Shown here in pieces: positions 28,361 to 36,913 of a stretch of DNA of 64,000 bases. Below the pieces are notes generated by a model. That model worked only from the letters and a program-made list of their open reading frames with translations, had not been told where the DNA came from and ran no database searches. A program made the position numbers and the translations under genes. The number at the start of each line of letters is the position of its first letter. Within the stretch, counting starts at the first letter, position 1. This DNA is from Arthrobacter crystallopoietes (GTDB taxonomy: Bacteria; Actinomycetota; Actinomycetes; Actinomycetales; Micrococcaceae). The stretch is taken from the NCBI RefSeq assembly GCF_002849715.1, contig NZ_CP018863.1, positions 1,240,001-1,304,000 of the forward strand. Direction: 5' to 3'.

Positions 28361-28382
28361 TCCGAATCCGAATCCGAATCCG
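28361..28382. repeat. Short tandem repeat (TCCGAA)
   Basis: Three copies of TCCGAA plus TCCG lie just beyond the stop codon of the MBL-fold gene. Such hexamer tracts can slip, but this one is outside the reading frame. Confidence 0.8.
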
Positions 28383-28383
28383 T

Positions 28384-29325
28384 TCAGCGTGCCGTCTCGA
28401 CCTGCCGACGGTAGCCATCAAGCGTGGTGAAGAACGGGGAGGGCTCCAGTGTGGGATCGCCCGTGTAGCCGAGCTCCTCGGCCACCTTCGCGAACGGGGA
28501 GTACACCGAATCCGTCTCCTGCAAGCCGTCGCGCAGGTACCGTTTCGCGGCGTCGTCGATCCTGGCCTCGAGGTCCAAGCTCCCCTGCAAGGCGGTCCGT
28601 GCCGCCTCGCGGTCGAGCTCCACACCGTAGGGCACGCCATCGGCGCCTCGGTAGGGGTGGCCCAGGTACAGGTGCTCCGGACGCACTTCATCGCGCAGGT
28701 ACTGCAGGCTCGAACGGTAAGCGGTCGGATCCTCGTAGCCGGGGAAGCCGTTGGCTGCGCCATGGATCTGTACGGCGTCGCCGACGAAGACCGACTGCTG
28801 CCCGTCCACCACGTAGGCTACGGATCCGGCCGTGTGGCCCGGGATGTGGTGCACGGAGACGGAGACGCCTCCGCCCAGGGAGAGGGCCTCCCCTCCCTTC
28901 ACCAGCATGGTCGGCTCCATCTCGCCCGAGATGACGTGGTTCGCCACCTTCATCTGTTCCTCCACACCATTCGGGTCGTTCAGGTACTGCTGCCGCACGT
29001 CCACGTACTGGTCAACATGCGCGCGCCGGGAGCGCAGCAGGGGCGCGTCGGCCTCGTGGATCACCACCTGGGCCCGCCGGCCGGTGAGCTCCCACAGAGC
29101 ATGGGCGCCGCCGAGATGGTCGATGTGGCCGTGGGTCAGCAGGATCCAGCGCACCTCCTCGATGCTGTGGCCGAGCTTCTCGAGCGCAGGAACCATGCCC
29201 TCGACGGGCGACGAGGCGATGCCGGTGTCAACGATGGCAGGTTCTGGAGCGTCAATGAAAAAGCTGTAGAGGCCAAAGCGGCCCCAGGGCGACACCAGCG
29301 GATGGACCTTCACTTCTTGCGTCAT
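28384..29325 (-). CDS. MBL-fold metallo-hydrolase
   Basis: 313 residues of the metallo-beta-lactamase superfamily. The zinc motif THGHIDH is at residues 64-70, a later His at HHIPGHTAGSV, and Asp in VFVGDAV. Members include lactonases, thioesterases and glyoxalase II. It is divergent from the CocE-type hydrolase gene and converges on the permease, so it belongs to the same catabolic region. The substrate is unknown. Confidence 0.9.
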   Translation of the reverse strand: MTQEVKVHPLVSPWGRFGLYSFFIDAPEPAIVDTGIASSPVEGMVPALEKLGHSIEEVRWILLTHGHIDHLGGAHALWELTGRRAQVVIHEADAPLLRSRRAHVDQYVDVRQQYLNDPNGVEEQMKVANHVISGEMEPTMLVKGGEALSLGGGVSVSVHHIPGHTAGSVAYVVDGQQSVFVGDAVQIHGAANGFPGYEDPTAYRSSLQYLRDEVRPEHLYLGHPYRGADGVPYGVELDREAARTALQGSLDLEARIDDAAKRYLRDGLQETDSVYSPFAKVAEELGYTGDPTLEPSPFFTTLDGYRRQVETAR

Positions 29326-29410
29326 CGTTTCTCCTCAGCTCTGGAAGTAAATTGCGACCATTCCAGCGCCGCGGATGAATGGCAACGCCAGTGATGTCTT
29401 GCAGGACCAA

Positions 29411-29428
29411 CTTTATTATAATAATATA
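29411..29428. promoter_or_regulatory. AT-rich palindrome, candidate operator/promoter
   Basis: TTATTA-TAATAA (29413-29424) is a perfect 12-bp palindrome in a stretch where 17 of 18 bases are A or T, in the divergent region upstream of the CocE-type gene. It may be a binding site of the GntR or another local regulator overlapping a -10 region. Confidence 0.45.
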
Positions 29429-29496
29429 CTGAATGTCACGCTCCGGAAACTGCTTCCCGGCGGGACGCACTTGAACGCTGACAAGGAGTTGCCCTC

Positions 29497-31230
29497 ATGA
29501 CTGATTTCACGACGTGGAACGCCGGTGGAGAGAAGATTGCCATCCGCAAGGACCTGAGGGTTCCGATGCGGGACGGCGTCGAGCTCGCCGCGGACGCCTA
29601 TCAGGGCGTCGACGAGAAGCCGCGCCCGGCACTGGTCGCGCTGAGCCCGTACGGCAAGGAACTGCAGGCACTGGCCCTGACCACCCCGCCGCAGCGGCGC
29701 CCCAGCCCGATGTGGGACGGCTGCATCGAGGCCGGCGACATCGCCCGGATCGTCAAGGAAGACTACGTCCACGTCATTGGCGACCTGCGCGGCTCCGGCC
29801 ACTCCGGCGGCGAGCACATCGGCAACTACAACGCCGGCGGCGTCTCGCTGGGCCAGGATGCGTACGACTTCATCGAATGGGTCGCCGCACAGCCCTGGTG
29901 CGACGGCAACGTCGGCATGGTCGGCATCTCCTACTTCGGCTCCATGCAGGTCCTGGCCGCCGCCGAGCGCCCGCCGAGCCTGAAGGCGATCTTTGTTTCC
30001 GGCGGCCACTACGACTTCTACGAGACCACCTACCACGGCGGCGTCATGTGGTTCATGCCGCGGGCCGCACGCGAAGGCCGGGGCGGCGACTCCGGCTGGG
30101 CGTTTACCGACGGCGTCAAGTCCCGCATGATCGAAAAGTACTCCCCCGAGGACCTGAAGGAACTGGTCGCCAAGCGCCTGCAGGATCCGGACGTCGCCGC
30201 CTGGCCGAACCTGGTGCACGTGCTGAACTACCCGAAGAACCACGAAGCCTGGTTCGACATCGTGATGACCGAGCTGGACGGGGAGTGGTACGAGGAGCGC
30301 AACCCGATCACGCTGGCCCCGAACATCGACATCCCGGTCTGGCTGCAGCTGGACCAGGGCCGCGGCTGGACGCTGGACGGCACGATCGAGCTCTTCGACG
30401 CGCTCAAGGGGCCCAAAAAGCTGGATATCGGGCCCTACCCGCCGATGCAGTCACGCCCCTTCATCGAGGAACACGACAAGATGTTCCGCTGGTACGACTA
30501 CTGGATCAAGGGCATCGACAACGGCGTCATGGACGAGCCGGCCGTGAACGTCTTCGTCGAAGGTTCGCGCGAGAACGTCACCGCCGATACATGGCCGCCG
30601 AAGGAGATCGAGTACAAGAATCTGTACCTGCGCCCGCGCCACAAGCTCTCGACCGACCCGGAAACTATGGGTGTCGAATACGCGGCCCCGGACGGCTTCT
30701 ACCAGGCCCCGCTCACGGTGACCGACAAGGTCGAGATCATCAAGTGGGAAACCCCGGTCTTCGAGGAAGCCTGCGAGATGATCGGCACCGGAGCCGCACA
30801 CATCTTCGCCGAAATCGACCAGCCGGACACCAACTTCGTCCTGCGTCTCTGGGACTACGCACCGAACGGCAAGCGCCAGCTGATCACCACGGGCTATCTC
30901 AAGGCCTCGCACCGCGAGCTGGATGTAGAGCGCACCACCGAGGGCAACCCGTACCATCCGCACACCCGCGCCGTGCCGGTGGAGCCTGGGCAGATCGAGG
31001 AGTACGTGCTGCGCCTCTACCCGTTCGCGAACACGTTCATGCCCGGCCACAAGCTGGTCACGGAGCTCTCCAACGCCGAGCCGCTGGCCGACGAGCACAA
31101 CGCGCTGCTCCCGCCGGATGCCTTCCACCTGCCGGTAGGCCGACCCGTCACGCACAAGATCTACCGTGACGCCGTCCACCAGTCCCGGCTCGTCCTCCCG
31201 TTCACCACACCCAAGGCCGTCCAGCAGTAG
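29497..31230 (+). CDS. CocE/NonD family hydrolase
   Basis: 577 residues of the X-Pro dipeptidyl-peptidase/cocaine-esterase family. The nucleophile is Ser145 in GISYFGS, in the N-terminal alpha/beta hydrolase domain starting near VPMRDGVELAADAYQG. A C-terminal jelly-roll domain includes LRLWDYAPNGKRQLITTGYL. AAGGAG precedes the ATG. Members cleave esters, amides or lactams (for example cocaine, glutaryl-7-ACA). A strong terminator follows, so it is a single-gene transcript. Confidence 0.9.
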   Translation: MTDFTTWNAGGEKIAIRKDLRVPMRDGVELAADAYQGVDEKPRPALVALSPYGKELQALALTTPPQRRPSPMWDGCIEAGDIARIVKEDYVHVIGDLRGSGHSGGEHIGNYNAGGVSLGQDAYDFIEWVAAQPWCDGNVGMVGISYFGSMQVLAAAERPPSLKAIFVSGGHYDFYETTYHGGVMWFMPRAAREGRGGDSGWAFTDGVKSRMIEKYSPEDLKELVAKRLQDPDVAAWPNLVHVLNYPKNHEAWFDIVMTELDGEWYEERNPITLAPNIDIPVWLQLDQGRGWTLDGTIELFDALKGPKKLDIGPYPPMQSRPFIEEHDKMFRWYDYWIKGIDNGVMDEPAVNVFVEGSRENVTADTWPPKEIEYKNLYLRPRHKLSTDPETMGVEYAAPDGFYQAPLTVTDKVEIIKWETPVFEEACEMIGTGAAHIFAEIDQPDTNFVLRLWDYAPNGKRQLITTGYLKASHRELDVERTTEGNPYHPHTRAVPVEPGQIEEYVLRLYPFANTFMPGHKLVTELSNAEPLADEHNALLPPDAFHLPVGRPVTHKIYRDAVHQSRLVLPFTTPKAVQQ

Positions 31231-31255
31231 CCGCAACACTGTTTAACAACCAGTG

Positions 31256-31294
31256 ACGACGGCGGTGCGCACCTGCGTGCACCGCCGTCGTTTG
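31256..31294 (+). terminator. Terminator of the CocE-type gene
   Basis: A 13-bp stem, ACGACGGCGGTGC with its complement at 31279-31291, followed by TTTG. Confidence 0.8.
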
Positions 31295-31352
31295 CGTCGT
31301 CTCACCTGCATCTCACCGTGCCGGAGCCGGGCTGTGCGGCGGTAAGGACAGC

Positions 31353-31406
31353 AACAAAACAGCGGCGCCTGCCGAGACGGAATCTTCCGTCTCGGCAGGC
31401 GCCGCT
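31353..31406 (-). terminator. Terminator of the P450 gene
   Basis: A perfect 20-bp stem (31361-31380 and 31387-31406, loop AATCTT). On the minus strand it is followed by GTTTTGTT. Confidence 0.9.
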
Positions 31407-31421
31407 GGGTCCAGCTTGCGT

Positions 31422-32603
31422 TTAGGCAGACTCAACCTCAAGGACCGGCAGCTTGTTGAGGCTGTGGGTCATGTTGCTGATCTGGCGCTCCGGCTTACCC
31501 ACGGTCAGGCGGCGGACGCGGCGTGCCAGTGCGTCCATCACGGCGTAGGCCTCAAGGCGGGCCAGGCCTTGCCCGGCGCAGCTGTGGACGCCGTAGCCAA
31601 AGGACAAGTGGTCCACCGGATTCCGCTTGACCTGGAAGGCATCCGGGTTCTCATAGTGCCTTGGGTCGCGGTTGCCCGCTCCGAACAGGATGGCAACCTG
31701 GGAACCGGCGGGGATCAGCGTCCCGTCGATCTCGATGTCCTGCTTGACCAGCCGCCCGAAGGCGTGGACCGGGGCTTCAAAGCGGAGGACCTCATTGAAC
31801 GCGGACGGGATGATCGAGCGGTCTTCGCGGACCAGGTCGAACTGGTCCGGATTCGCCGCGAACTGCGCGATCGCATTGCCGATCGAAGCGATGGTCGTAT
31901 CCATGCCGGCTCCGAGGTACTGGTGGATGATGTGTCCGCAGCTCTCCATCGGGATCTCGCCGCGCTCGGCCGCGTCGAAGATGGCCCGCCCCATGCTGCC
32001 TTCGGTCAGATCCGTGGCTTGGACCCCGGCGCACCACTGGAACAGCTCACCGGCTACCGGAAAGTTCTGCGCGGTCCGCTCGTTCATCGGTCCCAGGACA
32101 TTGAAGGCCGCATCGCCCCAGCGGAGGATGTTCTCGCGGGCCTCGCCCTGGACACCAATGAGGTCGGCCACCACCTGGAGCGGCAGCGCCCGGGCAAGGG
32201 CGTCGATGGCGTCGAACGAACCACGCTCCACCAACTCCGCAACCATCTTGTCCGCCTTTTCATCGATGCCGCCCTTGAGCTTGCGGAGCGCACGTGGCGT
32301 GAGGTTCTCGGTTAGCGCGGCGCGGAGCCGCGTATGCTCCGGCGGGTCCGTCGCCAGGCTCGTTCCGACAAGTGCCCCATTCATCTCATCATTGAAGGCG
32401 ACGGCGTTCGACGAGAAAACCTCCCAGTTTGCCAGCGCTTCACGGATCGTCTCGTAGCGGGTCAGCGCCCAGACGCCGTTCTTCTCAAGGTGAACCACGG
32501 GAGCCTGTTCGCGCAGTTCGGTGAAGAAGGGATACGGGTCCAGCAGGACCTCGTCGGCAAACAAGTCAATCTTGGATGAAACTGAAGTCGTCTCAACGGT
32601 CAT
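31422..32603 (-). CDS. Cytochrome P450
   Basis: 393 residues. The haem motif FGYGVHSCAG has its ligand at Cys342, the K-helix motif is NEVLR, and the I-helix motif GAGMDTT lies near residues 228-235. By eye it resembles the CYP199 group, which demethylates or hydroxylates para-substituted benzoates (from memory, not tested). Of the two adjacent ATGs, 32603 has GAGAGG 6 bases upstream. Electron partners are encoded nearby on the other strand (ferredoxin 34397, reductase 34588), giving a class I system. Confidence 0.93.
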   Translation of the reverse strand: MTVETTSVSSKIDLFADEVLLDPYPFFTELREQAPVVHLEKNGVWALTRYETIREALANWEVFSSNAVAFNDEMNGALVGTSLATDPPEHTRLRAALTENLTPRALRKLKGGIDEKADKMVAELVERGSFDAIDALARALPLQVVADLIGVQGEARENILRWGDAAFNVLGPMNERTAQNFPVAGELFQWCAGVQATDLTEGSMGRAIFDAAERGEIPMESCGHIIHQYLGAGMDTTIASIGNAIAQFAANPDQFDLVREDRSIIPSAFNEVLRFEAPVHAFGRLVKQDIEIDGTLIPAGSQVAILFGAGNRDPRHYENPDAFQVKRNPVDHLSFGYGVHSCAGQGLARLEAYAVMDALARRVRRLTVGKPERQISNMTHSLNKLPVLEVESA

Positions 32604-32670
32604 CATGCACCTCTCATGGTTGCTAGGAACTCGTCTGGAAGCCGCGCTCCCGGCGAATCCTGGTCGTCTA

Positions 32671-32696
32671 GGTGCTGTAATCCAGCTCACAGCACC
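32671..32696. repeat. Inverted repeat upstream of the P450 gene
   Basis: GGTGCTG-N12-CAGCACC. It could be a hairpin in the P450 leader or an operator. Confidence 0.4.
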
Positions 32697-32746
32697 GCTG
32701 CTCCCATTCAACTGCCACAACCCGACATGGGGGAAGTGAATAATCG

Positions 32747-32761
32747 GCATGGATTCCATGC
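32747..32761. promoter_or_regulatory. Perfect 15-bp palindrome upstream of the P450 gene
   Basis: GCATGGA-T-TCCATGC, 14 bp beyond the LysR stop and about 145 bp upstream of the P450 start. It has the symmetry of a dimeric regulator site. Confidence 0.45.
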
Positions 32762-32774
32762 AGTGCGTGAATGT

Positions 32775-33731
32775 CTACCCGGAACTGACGTAGCGCGCCC
32801 TCAGCGGCTCTGCGGCCTCGATCAGGATTTCGCGCAACCAGGACTTGAATGCGCCCTCAGCAAGCCAGGGATTCCAGATCATATCGATGCCCAAGGGATC
32901 AATGGGGAACGGAAATTCCTCCACGCGCAGGTCGAAACGGCCCTCGAATTCCAGCCCCACCTGGTACCGGTGGACAGCAACACCACCGCCAGACTGGGCA
33001 ATCAGGTGGGGAACGAACAAGTGGTCTGACACGCGCTGGCGCACCCGGTACGGAATCTTCTTCTCGTCCAGGATCTCGTAGGGGCGCAGGCGCTCCGATG
33101 GCTCGTCCGGAAACACATGGGACACGGTCTTCAGCAGCTGCAGCGCATCGGCCTCCCTGGGCTCGTTCCACGATGCGATCACCATCCACCTATCGTCGTA
33201 CAGTCGCTCACGTGGGTGGGGCATGGGAAACGCCTCGGGCAGCAAAACGACGTCGGCTGCTTCTTCCGCGAACGCCGTGCTGGTCGCGGAGCTCGTGGTC
33301 CGCAGCCGCAGCACGGCATTCGGAGCGCGCTCCGCCAACAACCGGCTAAGCTCGCTGCCGATCACAAACGCGGTGCTGTTGGTCATCGCCACGGTGATCA
33401 GCCGGGTATCGACGGCCGGGTCGAATGATGACGCGCTGACAATCCGCGCCGCCTGGTCCAGCACCTGCCGCAGCGGTGCAATGAGTTCGGCGGCCCGCGG
33501 TGTCAGCACCATCGAGCGGCCCTGGCGAACAAGGAGGTCGTCATTGAGCAGGCGCCGGGTTCGGCTCAATCCATGGCTCATCGCCGGTTGGGACAGCCCC
33601 ACCTTGCCGGCGGCCTTGGTCACCGAGCGCTCTTCAAGCAGCGCCAAAAGCGGCACCAAAAGGTTGAGGTCGATCGAGGCCAGCCTCGCCAAATCAGCGT
33701 CCATGGCAGAATCCGCGTGCGCCTCAGTCAT
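32775..33731 (-). CDS. LysR family transcriptional regulator
   Basis: 318 residues. The winged helix is near the N-terminus (LLALLEERSVTKAAGKVGLSQPAMSHGLSRTRRLL) and a LysR substrate-binding domain follows. GGAAG precedes the ATG at 33731 by 5 bases; in-frame starts at 33749 and 33704 are possible. The start overlaps the end of the HtaA-domain gene by 8 bp, so the two are coupled. It probably controls the P450 system on both sides from the repeats at 34274-34313. Confidence 0.9.
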   Translation of the reverse strand: MTEAHADSAMDADLARLASIDLNLLVPLLALLEERSVTKAAGKVGLSQPAMSHGLSRTRRLLNDDLLVRQGRSMVLTPRAAELIAPLRQVLDQAARIVSASSFDPAVDTRLITVAMTNSTAFVIGSELSRLLAERAPNAVLRLRTTSSATSTAFAEEAADVVLLPEAFPMPHPRERLYDDRWMVIASWNEPREADALQLLKTVSHVFPDEPSERLRPYEILDEKKIPYRVRQRVSDHLFVPHLIAQSGGGVAVHRYQVGLEFEGRFDLRVEEFPFPIDPLGIDMIWNPWLAEGAFKSWLREILIEAAEPLRARYVSSG

Positions 33732-34209
33732 GGCGCTTCCCGAAGACAACCTGGGCCGGACTCAGGAGCTGGCCGACCGCGTACTGCCCGCCGAGCAGCA
33801 AGCGCCCATGCCCGGTCAGCATTGCAGCGAGGTCAAGGCGCACGGAACCGTCCGCCTCATCCCGGCCGGCCAATTCCAGCCGTGCAAACGGCAGCATCCT
33901 CTCCGGATCCTGCGCCCCACGCTCCCGGACCAGCAGCACGCCCCGCTGCCCGTCCAGCTCGATCCGCGGATCCCGCAATTCGACATCGAGAGCGCCCCAA
34001 TGCCCCGAGAAGCGAACCGCTCCCCGGAATTGCAGCACGTCCGTCCCCTCATCGCCGGCACACCGGGCTGACCCGACGCCATCCCATGGAAACAGGTAGC
34101 CCGCCGCGAAGTGCGACGCGGGTTCAACCGCCCCCACAACGCCATCCTCCAGAGCCTCCACGTAGGACACCAAACTGTCTTTCACATTCCACATCAGTCC
34201 CGGCTTCAT
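33724..34209 (-). CDS. Cytoplasmic HtaA-domain (haem-binding) protein
   Basis: 161 residues forming one HtaA domain: GLMWNVKDSLVSYVEAL at the N-terminus and LQFRGAVRFSGHWGALDVEL in the middle. The residues used for haem in Corynebacterium HtaA modules (Ser and Tyr four apart, and a later His) appear to be kept as Ser12, Tyr16 and His70. Unlike known HtaA proteins it has no signal peptide or anchor, so it should be cytosolic. AGGTGG is 8 bases before the ATG. It is coupled to the LysR gene next to a P450. Confidence 0.75.
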   Translation of the reverse strand: MKPGLMWNVKDSLVSYVEALEDGVVGAVEPASHFAAGYLFPWDGVGSARCAGDEGTDVLQFRGAVRFSGHWGALDVELRDPRIELDGQRGVLLVRERGAQDPERMLPFARLELAGRDEADGSVRLDLAAMLTGHGRLLLGGQYAVGQLLSPAQVVFGKRHD

Positions 34210-34273
34210 GGCCGCTGCCACCTCATTCTTTCGCCCTCCGCCTCTTGGCCGCCACACATCACGCCGCGCCTCA

Positions 34274-34313
34274 ACTATTCATACGGTGCACATACCGAAT
34301 GAAAACTATTCAT
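34274..34313. promoter_or_regulatory. Candidate LysR operator between HtaA and ferredoxin genes
   Basis: ACTATTCAT occurs at 34274-34282 and again at 34305-34313, 31 bp apart, about three helical turns. The second copy is part of the inverted repeat ATGAA-AACTA-TTCAT (34299-34313). This fits the two-site layout of LysR regulators. Confidence 0.55.
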
Positions 34314-34396
34314 TTGCCGAACTCTACCGTGCCTGAAAAGCTTGATCCTATCGAGCTTGTGAGACAAGCCACACCAAAATCCAGTGGAGGAAGAGA

Positions 34397-34585
34397 ATGA
34401 ACATCATCCTGGATAGGCCGCGCTGCGAAGGGCACGGCCTCTGTGAAGAAGTCGCCCCGCACCTGATGCACTTGGACGATGAAGGAGAGCTCGTCCTGGA
34501 TGTCGAGCAGGTTGACGGCGATCAGCTTGAGGCGGCAAAAGCTGCCGCACGTGTTTGCCCTGTCGCCGCGCTTCGGCTGGCGTGA
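34397..34585 (+). CDS. [3Fe-4S] ferredoxin (P450 type)
   Basis: 62 residues. Three cluster Cys are seen at positions 10, 16 and 54 (CEGHGLC and ARVCPV); the position that would hold a fourth Cys is His13. This is the small acidic ferredoxin type that feeds actinobacterial P450s. GGAGGAAGAGA precedes the ATG. It is followed at once by its reductase. Confidence 0.93.
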   Translation: MNIILDRPRCEGHGLCEEVAPHLMHLDDEGELVLDVEQVDGDQLEAAKAAARVCPVAALRLA

Positions 34586-34587
34586 CC

Positions 34588-35748
34588 ATGCGGCCGGAAC
34601 GCATCGTCGTCGTTGGAAACGGGATCGCCGGCCTCACCGCCGCCGACTCCCTGCGGGCTGCGGGTTTCGACGGCGATCTGACCATTGTCGGCGATGAGCA
34701 ACATTCGCCCTACAGCCGTCCCGCACTGTCCAAGGCCGCGCTTCTGGACGCCGAGGATATGACCTCGCACCGGCTGCCGTCCGCTTCGCATGAGGCCCGC
34801 GAGCTGCTGGGCGCCAAGGCCATCCGGCTGAACGTGGACAGCAAGACAGTGATGCTCGACGACGGCAGCAGCCTCCCCTACGACGGAGTGGTCATTGCCA
34901 GCGGCTCACGGGCACGCCGTCTCGGGAACGGCGATGCGATTGCCGATGAAAATCAGTTGACCCTGCGCAGCATTGAGGACGCATTGGAGCTGCGACGCCG
35001 GCTTGCCGACCGGCCCGCGGTAGTGGTTGTCGGCGGGGGCGCACTCGGCATGGAAATCGCCTTCGGCTGTCTCTCCACTGGTTGCGAAGTAACACTCGTT
35101 TCCAACCACCGGCCGATGGTCCAGCAGCTGGGACCCTATCTTTCGGGGGTTTTCCTTGCCGCAGCGCGCAGTCACGGACTCAAGCTCGCCCCGTCCCAGG
35201 CAGTCTGCCTGCGAAATATGGACGGTCACTCCCTTGTGGAGCTGGCCGACGGCTCAACCCTTGCCGCCGAACTGCTGGTCAGCGCCGTGGGCGATATCCC
35301 GAACACCGAGTGGCTCTCGGACAGCGGCCTCCTCACCGGCAACAGGCTGGAAGTCGACAGCCGTGGCCGCCTGCGTCCGGAGATCGTCGCCGCCGGTGAC
35401 GTGGCCGCCTTCCCCACCGCACGTGGCATCAGGCGGATCCCCCTCTGGACCAGTGCCATCGAACAGAGCAAAGCTGCCGCACTCGCCCTGCTGAGGGGCG
35501 ACGAGGCCCCGGAACTGGACTTCCGACCGTACTTCTGGACGGAGCAGTTCGGCCTCAGCCTCAAGGCCAGCGGCTTCCTCCCCCTGGCGGGCGATCCGGA
35601 GTTCCTCGAAGGCGGTCCGGGCAGCGGGCCGGCACTCATGCGCTGGACACACGACGACGCTTCCGGCACCGCCGTGGCGCTCAACTACCGCATCCCGGTT
35701 CCCAAATTGCGCAGGCTGGGCAATCCGTCTCCCGCCCTGTTGATGTGA
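34588..35748 (+). CDS. FAD-dependent ferredoxin reductase
   Basis: 386 residues of the putidaredoxin-reductase type. An FAD-binding GxGxxG (VVVGNGIAGL) is at the N-terminus, an NAD(P)-binding motif (VVVGGGALGMEIA) in the middle, and AAGDVAAF near residue 270 contacts flavin. It passes electrons from NAD(P)H to the ferredoxin. A GTG at 34582 overlaps the ferredoxin stop (GTGA) and may be the true start by coupling. The C-terminus is typical. Confidence 0.9.
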   Translation: MRPERIVVVGNGIAGLTAADSLRAAGFDGDLTIVGDEQHSPYSRPALSKAALLDAEDMTSHRLPSASHEARELLGAKAIRLNVDSKTVMLDDGSSLPYDGVVIASGSRARRLGNGDAIADENQLTLRSIEDALELRRRLADRPAVVVVGGGALGMEIAFGCLSTGCEVTLVSNHRPMVQQLGPYLSGVFLAAARSHGLKLAPSQAVCLRNMDGHSLVELADGSTLAAELLVSAVGDIPNTEWLSDSGLLTGNRLEVDSRGRLRPEIVAAGDVAAFPTARGIRRIPLWTSAIEQSKAAALALLRGDEAPELDFRPYFWTEQFGLSLKASGFLPLAGDPEFLEGGPGSGPALMRWTHDDASGTAVALNYRIPVPKLRRLGNPSPALLM

Positions 35749-35839
35749 CAACCACAGGGTCACGGCGGACATTGACTAAGCGTCGCGCACGGCTTTCGCC
35801 CGTGCTCTGTCCGTCCAGGACGGCAGGCTGCCGGCGCCA

Positions 35840-35853
35840 TATAGTGAATAAGG
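35840..35853 (+). promoter_or_regulatory. -10 element of a leaderless transcript
   Basis: TATAGT at 35840-35845 lies 7 bases before the GTG at 35853. Confidence 0.5.
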
Positions 35854-36338
35854 TGAGTTCAGAAGCTTTGTCCCGCCCCGCCGTCGTACGCCGCCCTAAT
35901 CCTTTCCAGGCCTTGGTGGCGGTGATCTGCATCCCCATGGCCATCCTGGTTCCCGTGTGGGTGGTTGCCGGGCGCGTGCTGTTCGGGATCTCCGGGCCGA
36001 TGGTGTCGATCCTGGCGTTCACGCTCGGGCCAGTGCTGCTGCTCCTGCTGCTGTTCGCGGGGGTCAAGACTGTGGCGAACGCCGTCCGGGTGCGTCCTTT
36101 CGGCGCGCCGCTGAAGACATCAGCGCTGCTGGTGACCACGTATCTGGTGGCCTTCGGGTTCGGCTTCACCGTGCCCGACTTCGGCGAGAACGGCGGCTCG
36201 ATCTTGACCGCCCTGGCCGGCGAATCCGCGTTGGGCATGTCGATCGCGCTGTGCAATCCGCTGGGCATCATCTCCATTGCCCTGTCCATCACCGTGACCG
36301 TGGTCTGCTACCGGGACGCCAAATACGCACGGCATTAG
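35853..36338 (+). CDS. Small integral membrane protein
   Basis: 161 residues with four hydrophobic segments and a Pro-Asn-Pro-Phe start region. The GTG at 35853 is chosen because a good -10 (TATAGT) places transcription start there; an upstream in-frame ATG would read through the promoter. I do not recognise the family. Confidence 0.7.
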   Translation: MSSEALSRPAVVRRPNPFQALVAVICIPMAILVPVWVVAGRVLFGISGPMVSILAFTLGPVLLLLLLFAGVKTVANAVRVRPFGAPLKTSALLVTTYLVAFGFGFTVPDFGENGGSILTALAGESALGMSIALCNPLGIISIALSITVTVVCYRDAKYARH

Positions 36339-36418
36339 CTGGTCGGCTCCCTGCGCGGGCTTTGGCTTGCTAGAGTCCGAAGCAGGAGCAGAACGCCACG
36401 AGCCTGGAGGTGATTGCC

Positions 36419-36913
36419 TTGCCGACGCCAAGGATCCGATGGGCGGTGATGCTCTCCGCCGCTCCCCTGCTGGCCGGCTGCGGTGTGTCCATGCCGGCCG
36501 ATCCAAACGGGACGCTGCAGGAAATTACCGGCGGGACCCTCCAGGTAGGAGTCACCGCCACTGCGGGAGATGAAGGCGACTGGGTTCGACTGCAGCCGGG
36601 CGCGGAGCCGGCCGGGATCGAGCCGGATCTGGTGCGGGGTTTTGCCGCCAGCCGTGAGGCCACCGTTGAATGGACCGGGGGCACCGAGCACGAGCTCGTG
36701 GACGACCTGGAACACGGCGACCTGGACCTGGTGATCGGTGGATTCGGCGCGGACACGCCCTGGACCAAGCACGCGGGCATGACCCGGCCATACATGAAAA
36801 CCAAAGACAAACGCGGCAAAACGGTCAAGCACGTCATGCTGACACCGCTTGGCGAGAATGCTTTCCTGCTCGCGCTGGATAAGTTCCTGCTGGCCCAGGA
36901 GCTGCAGCCATGA
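36419..36913 (+). CDS. Half-length solute-binding lipoprotein
   Basis: 164 residues. A short signal peptide ends in the lipobox LLAGC (Cys21), so it is lipid-anchored outside the membrane. The rest matches one lobe of a family 3 extracellular solute-binding protein (GTLQVGVTA, DLVRGFAA, GDLDLVIGGFG). It is about 100 residues shorter than the family. GGAGG lies 8 bases before the TTG at 36419. It overlaps the cation transporter gene by 4 bp and may assist it. Confidence 0.75.
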   Translation: MPTPRIRWAVMLSAAPLLAGCGVSMPADPNGTLQEITGGTLQVGVTATAGDEGDWVRLQPGAEPAGIEPDLVRGFAASREATVEWTGGTEHELVDDLEHGDLDLVIGGFGADTPWTKHAGMTRPYMKTKDKRGKTVKHVMLTPLGENAFLLALDKFLLAQELQP

